From Oscillospiraceae bacterium (GTDB lineage Bacteria; Bacillota; Clostridia; Oscillospirales; Acutalibacteraceae): 7,740 nt of DNA. Numbering within the stretch: the first letter of the stretch is position 1; each line of letters starts with the position of its first letter. The stretch is from contig JAITBA010000145.1 in the NCBI GenBank assembly GCA_031283835.1, positions 1-7,740 of the forward strand. Direction: 5' to 3'. A program made the position numbers and the translations under genes. Positions 1 through 5,236 of this stretch are shown piece by piece. The notes beneath the pieces were generated by a model, which was given only the letters and a program-made list of their open reading frames with translations, was not told where the DNA came from and ran no database searches.

Positions 1-660
1 AGCACCATTTTGCACCGCAGCTACATCACCCGGCAGCAAAAGATGCTCAGCCCCACGGAGCTGGGCGAAGTGCTCACGCAACTGCTAAAAGACCGGTTCC
101 CCAACATTGTGAACGTGAAATTCACGGCCGAAATGGAAACCCGCCTGGATGAAGTGGGCAGCGGCCACAAAGATTATGTGGCGGTGCTGCGCGATTTCTA
201 TGGCGATTTTGAAGCCACGCTGCTCCAGGCCAAGGCCGATATGGACGGCGTCAAGCTCAAACTGGAGGAAGACCAGACCGATATCCCCTGCGAAAAATGC
301 GGGCGGATGATGGTGATTAAAACCGGGCGCTTCGGGCGCTTTTTGGCCTGCCCCGGCTACCCCGAATGCAAAAACGCCAAGCCTCTCGCACCCGAAACCA
401 AGGGCAACTGCCCCGTTTGCGGCAAGCCCATGGCCCAGCGCAAAGCAAAAAAAACCGGCCGCGTGTTCTTCGGCTGCACCGGATACCCCACCTGCGACTT
501 TGTCACATGGGACGCCCCCACAGAAGAGCCATGCCCCAAGTGCGGCAAAACGCTGTTCCAGCAGCGCGGCGGCGCCCTGCACTGCCTGGCCGAAGGCTGC
601 GGCTTTAGCAATCAGGCGCCCGCCAAAGAGAAAGCCGCAAAAAAGAAGACCGGCAGCTGA
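1..660 (+). CDS. topA: DNA topoisomerase I, C-terminal part (5' end outside window)
   Basis: Type IA topoisomerase, which relaxes negatively supercoiled DNA. Only the last 219 codons are visible. The frame is open from base 1, so the true start and the catalytic tyrosine lie upstream. The stretch beginning LSPTELGEVLTQLL (about codons 18-31) and the segment FTAEMETRLDEVGSG match the end of the topoisomerase core. Three C4 zinc-ribbon modules of the topoisomerase type follow: CEKC with YPEC (289-369), CPVC with YPTC (409-495), and CPKC with CLAEGC (532-600). All four cysteines are present in each. The protein ends in a lysine/alanine-rich tail, typical of DNA-contacting C-termini. The stop is TGA at 658-660. 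An 81-nt gap separates it from the ABC-F gene, which has its own strong Shine-Dalgarno site. Identification is firm; only the extent is partial. Confidence 0.95.
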   Translation, partial: STILHRSYITRQQKMLSPTELGEVLTQLLKDRFPNIVNVKFTAEMETRLDEVGSGHKDYVAVLRDFYGDFEATLLQAKADMDGVKLKLEEDQTDIPCEKCGRMMVIKTGRFGRFLACPGYPECKNAKPLAPETKGNCPVCGKPMAQRKAKKTGRVFFGCTGYPTCDFVTWDAPTEEPCPKCGKTLFQQRGGALHCLAEGCGFSNQAPAKEKAAKKKTGS

Positions 661-670
661 CGCTGTTTTT
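654..670 (+). terminator. weak candidate terminator at the end of topA
   Basis: CAGC at 654-657 can pair with GCTG at 662-665 around a TGAC loop, extendable by two G-U pairs, and is followed directly by TTTTT (666-670). It overlaps the topA stop codon. The stem is short, so termination may be partial or absent and the ABC-F gene may be co-transcribed. I see no convincing promoter in 661-741. Confidence 0.3.
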
Positions 671-741
671 GAGGCGGCATGCCGCAACCTGCACAAAGCA
701 ACAAACTCACATCAATTCCATCACACAAAGGAGACCATCCC

Positions 742-2343
742 ATGATTCAGGCAAACAACGTGGGGCTGCAATTTGGCGGGCGTTCGCTCTTTGCGCACGT
801 AGACATCACCTTTAATCGGGGCAATTGCTACGGGCTCATTGGTGCCAACGGCGCGGGCAAGTCCACTTTCCTCAAAATTTTATCCGGCGAAATTGAACCC
901 GACAAGGGCGAAATTTTTATTACGCCGGGCGAGCGGCTTTCGGTGCTGGAGCAGAACCACTTCAAATATGACGACTGCGACGTGACCCGCACCGTGCTGC
1001 TGGGCAACCGGCAACTGGTGGAAATCATGGACGAAAAAGAAGTGCTCTATGCCAAGGAGGACTTTAGCGAAGAAGACGGCATGCGCATTAGTGAGCTGGA
1101 GGAGCAATTTGCCGAAATGGACGGCTGGAGCGCCGAAAGCGACGCGGAAATTCTGCTTAACGGGCTGGGCGTCACCAACGAATTCCACACCGCGCAAATG
1201 GCCGAGCTTTCGAACGACGTGAAGGTGAAAGTGCTGCTGGCACAAGCAATTTTTGGCAACCCCGCAATCTTGCTGATGGACGAACCCACCAACCATTTGG
1301 ATGTGGAGGCTATTCATTGGCTGGAGGATTTTTTGCAAGATTTGCAGAGCACCGTGATTGTGGTCAGCCACGACCGGCACTTCCTCAACCAGGTGTGCAC
1401 CCACACGGTGGATATCGACTACGGCAAAATCACCATGTTCATGGGCAACTACGATTTCTGGTATAATTATACACAGATTGCGCAGCGGCAACTGCGCGAC
1501 CAAAACAAAAAATCCGAACAAAAGATAAAAGAGTTGCAGGAATTTATTCAGCGCTTTAGCGCCAACGCCAGCAAGAGCAAGCAGGCCACCAGCCGCAAAA
1601 AGCTGCTCGATAACTTGATTGTGGAGGACCTGCCCGTGAGCACGCGGCGCTTCCCCTACATCGCCTTCACGCCAGACCGCGCCGTGGGCAACGAGTTGCT
1701 CACCGTTGTGGGCCTAACCAAAAAAATCGGCGACCGCCTTGTGCTTGACCACGTGAATTTCACCATTCAGCCGCGCGAGAAAGTGGCCTTTGTGGGCACC
1801 GACGCCGTGGCCAAAACCACACTGTTCAAAATCCTTGCGGGCGAGCTGGAACCGGACGAAGGCACCGTGAAGTGGGGTGTGACCACCAGCCAAAGCTACT
1901 TCCCCACCGATAACGGTGCGTTTTTTGACGGCGTGGACGACAGCCTGATCGACTGGGTGCGCCGCTACAGCAACCTCATTTTTGAAAGCGACGTGCGGGG
2001 CTGGCTGGGGCGGCTGCTGTTTCAGGGGGACGAGAGCACCAAGAAGGCCAAAGTACTCAGCGGCGGCGAGCGTGTGCGCATGATGCTTGTGCGCATGATG
2101 CTCAGCGGTGCCAACGTGTTGCTGTTGGACGAACCCACCAACCATCTGGATCTCGAAAGCATTCAGAGCCTCAACGAGGGCCTGCAGCGCTACCCCGAAA
2201 GCGTGCTGTTTGCCAGCCACGACCACCAGTTTGCCCAAACCATTGCCAACCGCATCATCGACGTGAGCCCCGGCAGCTTTTATGACAAAAAGACCAGCTA
2301 CGATGCCTATTTGCAAGAAATGCATGAGCGGACGCAGGGGTAG
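742..2343 (+). CDS. ykpA: ABC-F family ATPase, YkpA/YbiT type
   Basis: Soluble protein of 533 aa with two ABC ATPase domains and no membrane segments. ABC-F proteins act on the ribosome; the YbiT/YkpA branch has no firmly settled role. Domain 1 has Walker A GANGAGKST (34-42), a degenerate signature LSNDV (156-160), Walker B ending LLMDEPTNHLD (177-187) and an H-loop SHD (209-211). The inter-domain linker (about 240-315) is charged and contains RFSANASKSKQATSRKK, highly typical of this subfamily. Domain 2 has an altered Walker A GTDAVAKTT (352-360), an intact signature LSGGE (439-443), Walker B LLLDEPTNHLD (460-470) and SHD (492-494). ATG 742 was chosen over the in-frame ATG 679 because AAAGGAGA (727-734) lies 7 nt upstream and the protein then starts MIQANNVGLQF, as family members do. 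It lacks the extra insertions of antibiotic-resistance ABC-Fs, so a housekeeping role is more likely. Confidence 0.93.
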   Translation: MIQANNVGLQFGGRSLFAHVDITFNRGNCYGLIGANGAGKSTFLKILSGEIEPDKGEIFITPGERLSVLEQNHFKYDDCDVTRTVLLGNRQLVEIMDEKEVLYAKEDFSEEDGMRISELEEQFAEMDGWSAESDAEILLNGLGVTNEFHTAQMAELSNDVKVKVLLAQAIFGNPAILLMDEPTNHLDVEAIHWLEDFLQDLQSTVIVVSHDRHFLNQVCTHTVDIDYGKITMFMGNYDFWYNYTQIAQRQLRDQNKKSEQKIKELQEFIQRFSANASKSKQATSRKKLLDNLIVEDLPVSTRRFPYIAFTPDRAVGNELLTVVGLTKKIGDRLVLDHVNFTIQPREKVAFVGTDAVAKTTLFKILAGELEPDEGTVKWGVTTSQSYFPTDNGAFFDGVDDSLIDWVRRYSNLIFESDVRGWLGRLLFQGDESTKKAKVLSGGERVRMMLVRMMLSGANVLLLDEPTNHLDLESIQSLNEGLQRYPESVLFASHDHQFAQTIANRIIDVSPGSFYDKKTSYDAYLQEMHERTQG

Positions 2344-2372
2344 GTATAGCGGTTCCAAAAAACATTTCACGG

Positions 2373-2402
2373 CAGACACAAAATAGCAATGCCGCATATA
2401 AT
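2373..2402 (+). promoter_or_regulatory. possible promoter for the jelly-roll gene
   Basis: A perfect TATAAT lies at 2397-2402 with CAGACA (2373-2378; 4 of 6 match to TTGACA) 18 nt upstream. Transcription would start near 2409, inside the left arm of the ABC-F terminator, and run through the whole MITE-like element before reaching the start at 2619. The -35 match is modest, and the site also sits between the ABC-F stop and its terminator, so this is tentative. Confidence 0.35.
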
Positions 2403-2404
2403 AG

Positions 2405-2436
2405 GACAGGCGTGCCAACCACGCCTGTCATTTATT
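2405..2436 (+). terminator. intrinsic terminator after the ABC-F gene
   Basis: A perfect 10-bp GC-rich stem, GACAGGCGTG (2405-2414) and CACGCCTGTC (2420-2429), has a 5-nt loop and is followed by ATTTATT. The U-tract is interrupted, but stem strength and location 61 nt after the ABC-F stop fit termination of that gene. The MITE-like element begins at the end of this tract. Confidence 0.65.
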
Positions 2437-2600
2437 AGGGCGTGTTGACACTATCCGAAATGTCCAGATTTTGAGCGAATTTTTTGCCGGGCAAGGCAAA
2501 TTTTTTGCAGTCATACTTTCGTATTGCAAAAAAAATTAACGCAGAACGGCGAAAAATCCGCCAGAAGATGGGCGTTGAGCGTTAGTGTCAACACGCCCTA
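2436..2600. mobile_element. MITE-like palindromic element with TA flanks
   Basis: The ends are perfect 18-bp inverted repeats: TAGGGCGTGTTGACACTA (2436-2453) and TAGTGTCAACACGCCCTA (2583-2600). If the outer TA on each side is the target duplication, the element itself is 161 bp (2438-2598). It codes for nothing convincing. The interior is also palindromic: GCGAATTTTTTGCCG (2475-2489) pairs imperfectly with 2547-2561, TTTTTTGCA (2501-2509) pairs with TGCAAAAAA (2525-2533), and ATAC-TTTC-GTAT (2513-2524) forms the tip exactly at the centre. Transcribed from either strand it would fold into one long hairpin. The TA target fits IS630/Tc1-mariner elements or some IS5-group elements; no transposase is nearby to decide. 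It is AT-rich against GC-rich surroundings. Confidence 0.75.
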
Positions 2601-2618
2601 TACAAAAGGAGAAAAACA

Positions 2619-3101
2619 ATGCAATGCAACCCCGTTTCTTGTTGCGCAACGCCGTGGCCGCCCACGCCTGTGCCCGCTGCCCAAAGCGCCTATGGCGGCG
2701 TTAGCAACGGCCTAGATCTACTGCTCGCTCTGCAGGGCGGCACGCCTTTTGCGCTCGACGACCTGCAACAGGCCATGCCCGCCAAAAACATGGCCGCCGC
2801 CGCTTCGGCGCTAACCATTCAAAAAAGCGGCGTGTACTACCTCAGCTATGCCGCCAGCTACAGCTATACCATTGCCGCCTACGTGCAATTTTATGTTACC
2901 CGCAACAACGCGCCCCTGCCCGAAACCCTCACTGCCCGCGACACCCGGGCGCACGATGTGGAAAACGTGGCGCAAACCGCTCTGGTTGCGCTCAAAAAAG
3001 GTGACAAGCTCCAGCTGGTCGTCCAACCCAACGTCGCCGGCGACTTGTTTTTGCCGGCAAACGCCACCAACCTCGTTGCCGTGCTGCTGCATCAACCGTA
3101 A
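2619..3101 (+). CDS. small BclA C-terminal-like (C1q/TNF-fold) jelly-roll protein
   Basis: Protein of 160 aa; function not known. The N-terminus (1-22) is short, Cys- and Pro-rich (C3, C8, C9), with no clear signal peptide and no collagen GXY repeats. The remainder resembles the C-terminal trimerising jelly-roll domain of BclA-like exosporium glycoproteins. The visible pattern is SAYGG at 23-27, a MPAKNM segment at 53-58, then LTIQKSGVYYLSYAAS (65-80), FYVTRNNAPLP (91-101), a LKKGDKLQLVV strand (126-136) and NLVAVLLHQP at the end, which matches the usual strand order of that fold. Start ATG 2619 is supported by AAAAGGAG (2604-2611) 7 nt upstream. By analogy it may be a surface or spore-coat component; this is inference from fold pattern only. 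It follows the MITE-like element directly and is convergent with the hydrolase gene. Confidence 0.75.
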   Translation: MQCNPVSCCATPWPPTPVPAAQSAYGGVSNGLDLLLALQGGTPFALDDLQQAMPAKNMAAAASALTIQKSGVYYLSYAASYSYTIAAYVQFYVTRNNAPLPETLTARDTRAHDVENVAQTALVALKKGDKLQLVVQPNVAGDLFLPANATNLVAVLLHQP

Positions 3102-3102
3102 C

Positions 3103-3170
3103 ACGCAAGCGGTTTTTTGCCGGAACACTTGCGTAAGAAAATTGAACGCGGCACAGCGGAAAAGCTGCCG
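3103..3170. terminator. hairpins in the convergent intergenic gap
   Basis: The 103-bp gap between two converging stops contains two inverted repeats. ACGCAAG (3103-3109) pairs with CTTGCGT (3128-3134), enclosing CGG/CCG and a T6 run. CGGC..AGC (3149-3157) pairs with GCTGCCG (3164-3170) with a 2-nt bulge. A third option, AACCG (3094-3098) with CGGTT (3110-3114) running into TTTT, overlaps the jelly-roll stop and could end that transcript. None is a textbook terminator, but the position fits bidirectional termination. Confidence 0.35.
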
Positions 3171-3204
3171 GAAGACGCGCGGGGAGCAGGTGTGCATACG
3201 GGTG

Positions 3205-4173
3205 CTAAACCCGCACTTCCTCTTTCATCCATTGGTCATAAAATTCCCGCAGCTTTGCTTCATAGGCTGCCGGGTCGATGGGGTAGGCCATGGCGTGGCC
3301 CGCGCCGGGGACAAGGAGCAGCTCTTTTGGCATGGCGGCGGCGTTATAAAACCGCAGACCCATTTCGGTGGGCACGAAGGTGTCGGCGTCGCCATGGACA
3401 AACAGCGTGGGGGTTTTGCAATTGGCAATGTGCCCAAAGGGGTCGCTGTCGCGGCGCAGGCTGCGGCCCACAAACAGCCGGAACCACAGCGCGCAAACCC
3501 AGTTGATGGGCGGGAAGTGAATGTGCAGGTCGCGCCGAACCGAGAGCGATATCATCTCGTAACCGTTGGTGTAACCACAATCCTCCACGATGCATTTAAT
3601 ATAGCCGGGAGGATTGTGGGCATTGCAGTTCATCACCGTGGCCCCGCCCATCGAAACCCCGTGCAGCGCCACCTGCGTGCCGGGCCCCAGCCGCCGCACA
3701 AACGCGTCCGCCCAATCCAGAATATCCTCCCACTCCCGCGCGGCAAAGCCAATGTATTTGCCGTCGCTGCGCCCATGGGCACGGTGGTCGGGCAGCAAAA
3801 TATGAAACCCCAATGCCTCGTGATAATACCGCAAAAACGCACCAAACTCATCGGGTCCGTTGCAGTTGTAGCCATGGGAGCACACCAGCAGCCGGTTGCC
3901 GGGCCGCTTGGCGGGCAAAAAATACCCCCGCAAGGTCAGCCCGTCGCGGCTTTGCAGCAACACCTCCTCCGGCTTCTGCGCAAAAAACCATTCCTTCCCT
4001 TGGTTGCACAACGTGCTGCGCAGCACCTCTTTCGGGTCAGGCGCCTGCAGCTGCATCGCCTGCTTTTTTCGCCGCGTCAGGCTCAGCACGTAGCCCGCAT
4101 AGCCCCCTGCCAGGCTCGCCACCACCAAAAAAGCCGCCGCGCCCAACAGCACATACAAAATAAAAATATTCAT
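3205..4173 (-). CDS. membrane-anchored alpha/beta hydrolase
   Basis: Serine hydrolase of 322 aa; substrate unknown. Residues 4-30 form one hydrophobic segment followed by the basic stretch RRKK (34-37), so it is probably anchored in the membrane by its N-terminus; an uncleaved anchor is likelier than a secretion signal. The alpha/beta hydrolase core starts around residue 70. It shows the oxyanion-side motif SHGYN (99-103), DHRAHGRSDG (129-138), nucleophile elbow GVSMGG with Ser174, HGDADTFVP with the likely acid Asp264, and GAGHA with His293. The catalytic triad is therefore complete. The pattern resembles the YqkD-like family of Firmicute hydrolases. The start is supported by GGAGGTG (minus strand, 4184-4178) 5 nt upstream and by a consensus promoter just beyond it. 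It is transcribed away from the rimP operon and shows no functional link to it. Confidence 0.87.
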   Translation of the reverse strand: MNIFILYVLLGAAAFLVVASLAGGYAGYVLSLTRRKKQAMQLQAPDPKEVLRSTLCNQGKEWFFAQKPEEVLLQSRDGLTLRGYFLPAKRPGNRLLVCSHGYNCNGPDEFGAFLRYYHEALGFHILLPDHRAHGRSDGKYIGFAAREWEDILDWADAFVRRLGPGTQVALHGVSMGGATVMNCNAHNPPGYIKCIVEDCGYTNGYEMISLSVRRDLHIHFPPINWVCALWFRLFVGRSLRRDSDPFGHIANCKTPTLFVHGDADTFVPTEMGLRFYNAAAMPKELLLVPGAGHAMAYPIDPAAYEAKLREFYDQWMKEEVRV

Positions 4174-4203
4174 AAGACACCTCCATCGTGTTGCTATCTT
4201 TAT

Positions 4204-4232
4204 ATTTTACATAACCAGAGGGCGTTTGTCAA
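4204..4232 (-). promoter_or_regulatory. sigma-A promoter of the hydrolase gene
   Basis: On the minus strand TTGACA (4232-4227) is followed after 17 nt by TAAAAT (4209-4204), a 6/6 and a 5/6 match at ideal spacing. The expected transcript start near 4197 gives a leader of about 24 nt carrying the strong GGAGG site. Confidence 0.75.
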
Positions 4233-4317
4233 TGAGAATTTCGAATCCGCACATTGATTACGCAAAAAAAAATAATACCGCAACATGTAAATAAAATGTT
4301 AAATCTCCTGCAATCGC

Positions 4318-4346
4318 TTGACAATTTGCGATGATGGTGCTATAAT
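4318..4346 (+). promoter_or_regulatory. fully consensus sigma-A promoter of a candidate small RNA
   Basis: TTGACA (4318-4323), 17-nt spacer, TATAAT (4341-4346): both hexamers perfect at optimal spacing, in an AT-rich intergenic region. The transcript is expected to start near 4352-4354. A short inverted repeat, ATCGC (4313-4317) and GCGAT (4328-4332), brackets the -35 box. No gene with a ribosome binding site follows closely; a strong terminator does. Confidence 0.8.
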
Positions 4347-4352
4347 AATTAG

Positions 4353-4475
4353 AGTCAGACGGACGTGTGTGTTTTCATGGCCGCAAGACCCTTAAATCAC
4401 TTTCTCCATTTTGCTTCATACAAACCCTTCAACCCTAACGCTTGGTGCTTCGGCATCGAGCGTTAGGGTTTTTAA
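4353..4475 (+). ncRNA. candidate small RNA of about 120 nt
   Basis: This is a self-contained transcription unit: a perfect promoter upstream, an 18-bp terminator at its 3' end and no well-supported gene inside. The first 75 nt have little obvious structure and are rich in C/U stretches such as CACTTTCTCC (4399-4408) and ACCCTTCAACCC, which could pair with GGAG-type ribosome binding sites as some Firmicute regulatory RNAs do. I could not match it to a known family: it lacks recognisable tRNA, SRP RNA or 6S features. A 29-codon reading frame (4377-4466) lies inside but has no well-placed Shine-Dalgarno site. The exact 5' end is inferred from the promoter. Confidence 0.55.
4431..4475 (+). terminator. 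very strong intrinsic terminator with UUCG tetraloop
   Basis: AACCCTAACGCT (4431-4442) pairs perfectly with AGCGTTAGGGTT (4459-4470). The stem continues through three pairs including two G-U wobbles (TGG/TCG) and TGC/GCA to a C(UUCG)G tetraloop, 18 bp in all, and TTTTT ends the structure. This is the strongest terminator in the window. It ends the candidate small RNA and is not the end of any annotated gene. Confidence 0.88.
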
Positions 4476-4490
4476 TGCCACCTTTTATTG

Positions 4491-4536
4491 CCGCGCAGTG
4501 CCGTGGGGCAGACGGGCTTTTGCCGTGCGGTTTTTT
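4491..4536 (+). terminator. second terminator-like structure
   Basis: CCGC (4491-4494) can pair with GCGG (4527-4530), enclosing two small hairpins (TGCC-GTGG-GGCA and ACGGGC-TTTT-GCCGT with a bulge), and is followed by TTTTTT (4531-4536). The end resembles the first terminator (GG then a T-run then AATGC). It could be a backup terminator for the small RNA unit. The stem is branched, so confidence is modest. Confidence 0.4.
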
Positions 4537-4577
4537 AATGCAACCCGTGCCGGAACACAGCCGCCCCGCAAGCCCAC

Positions 4578-4605
4578 AAAAATGCAAAAAAAAGCTTGCA
4601 TTTTT
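4578..4605. repeat. 10-bp inverted repeat over the rimP promoter -35 region
   Basis: AAAAATGCAA (4578-4587) and TTGCATTTTT (4596-4605) are perfect inverted repeats with an 8-nt spacer. The right arm includes the presumed -35 hexamer of the rimP promoter. It may be a regulator binding site or, with its A-rich and T-rich flanks, a weak bidirectional terminator. The sequence alone does not decide. Confidence 0.5.
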
Positions 4606-4624
4606 ATTTTTCCTGTGTTATACT
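4596..4624 (+). promoter_or_regulatory. extended -10 promoter of the rimP-nusA-infB operon
   Basis: TATACT (4619-4624; 5/6) is preceded by TGT, forming an extended -10 TGTTATACT, with TTGCAT (4596-4601; 3/6) 17 nt upstream. A weak -35 with an extended -10 is a common arrangement. The expected start near 4631 gives a leader of about 84 nt before rimP. Confidence 0.65.
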
Positions 4625-4671
4625 ATTATCAATGACAATGAATTGCGAAGCCGAGCGGCAAGTTTGACGTG

Positions 4672-4699
4672 GAGAGTGGGCAGTGCCCGCTCTTTTATT
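4672..4699 (+). promoter_or_regulatory. terminator-like hairpin in the rimP leader (possible attenuator)
   Basis: AGAGTGGGC (4673-4681) and GCCCGCTCT (4685-4693) form a 9-bp stem, one pair being G-U, with a 3-nt AGT loop. It is followed by TTTATTG, an interrupted U-tract. It lies about 42 nt into the predicted leader and ends about 11 nt before the Shine-Dalgarno site. The Bacillus subtilis rimP(ylxS)-nusA operon is known to be autoregulated by a NusA-dependent leader terminator, and a strong stem with a poor U-tract is what such terminators look like. Its function here is inferred. Confidence 0.55.
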
Positions 4700-4714
4700 G
4701 TGTAGGGAGGGAAA

Positions 4715-5236
4715 ATGGCGGATCTGAACACGGGCGGCATTGCCCAGCGGGCCCAGCGGCTTGCGGAACCCCTGGCGGCACAATTGGGGCTGACCCTTTG
4801 GGATGTGCGGTTCCTGAAGGAAGGCGCTTTGTGGTATCTGCGCTTTTGGATCGACAAGCCCGGCGGCGTCACTTTGGATGACTGCGAAGCCCTGAGCCGC
4901 ATGGTAGATAGACCCTTGGACGAGGCGGACTTTATCGCGCAGGCCTATACCTTAGAAGTCTGTTCCCCCGGCATCGAACGAGAACTCACGCGCGACGAAC
5001 ACTTTGCGCAATACGTCGGCAGCCTTGTCACGGTGAAGCACCAAGGCGCGGGCGGAAAAATGATCGAAACCGTCGGTGCTCTGGCGGGCGACAAAAATAA
5101 ACAAATCACCCTGCGGTTCAAGGACGGCACCGAGCAGACCATTGCGCGCACAAAAACAACGACCGTGAAATTATACGACGATTTTGAAGAAGATGAAATT
5201 GCCGACGAAGACCTTGAAGATTTTGAAGAAGAGTAG
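4715..5236 (+). CDS. rimP: ribosome maturation factor RimP
   Basis: Cytoplasmic 30S subunit assembly factor of 173 aa, first gene of the operon. The N-terminal alpha/beta domain covers about 1-85, with LGLTLWDVRFLKEG (24-37) and LRFWIDKPGGVTLDDCEALSR (42-62) typical of the family. The hallmark LEVCSPGIERELTRDEHF (80-97) leads into the SH3-like C-terminal domain (about 98-155). The protein ends in a strongly acidic tail (155-173, mostly D and E), which makes it slightly longer than the usual 150-160 aa. ATG 4715 follows AGGGAGGG (4704-4711) at short spacing, and MADLNTGGIAQRAQRLAEPL fits the family start. nusA follows after 76 nt. Confidence 0.95.
   Translation: MADLNTGGIAQRAQRLAEPLAAQLGLTLWDVRFLKEGALWYLRFWIDKPGGVTLDDCEALSRMVDRPLDEADFIAQAYTLEVCSPGIERELTRDEHFAQYVGSLVTVKHQGAGGKMIETVGALAGDKNKQITLRFKDGTEQTIARTKTTTVKLYDDFEEDEIADEDLEDFEEE

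Noticed and set aside
674..685. Perfect 12-bp palindrome GCGGCATGCCGC between topA and the ABC-F gene
   Set aside because: It has no loop or T-tract and no promoter that it could control; likely chance in GC-rich sequence or a minor hairpin.
2575..2604. TTGAGC-N18-TATACA promoter-like pair at the right end of the MITE-like element
   Set aside because: A start about 7 nt after 2604 would leave nearly no leader and exclude the AAAAGGAG site from the transcript; both hexamers are only 4/6.
2524..2715. Open frame of 63 codons starting inside the MITE-like element
   Set aside because: It begins in the palindromic interior without a ribosome binding site and is out of frame with the well-supported gene at 2619.
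2848..4257. Long plus-strand open frame of 469 codons opposite the hydrolase
   Set aside because: It is antisense to a hydrolase with a complete catalytic triad, its own promoter and Shine-Dalgarno site. The translation is low-complexity, rich in R, P, H and Q, as expected from a shadow frame in GC-rich DNA, and it overlaps the jelly-roll gene.
4476..4614. A tRNA upstream of rimP, as metY is in enterobacteria
   Set aside because: I found no cloverleaf, no TTCGANTC-type T-loop and no acceptor stem pairing; the hairpins look like terminators.
4411..4635. Open frame of 74 codons running through the terminator region
   Set aside because: It uses a TTG start with no Shine-Dalgarno site, crosses an 18-bp terminator and two other hairpins, and its translation resembles no protein family I know.
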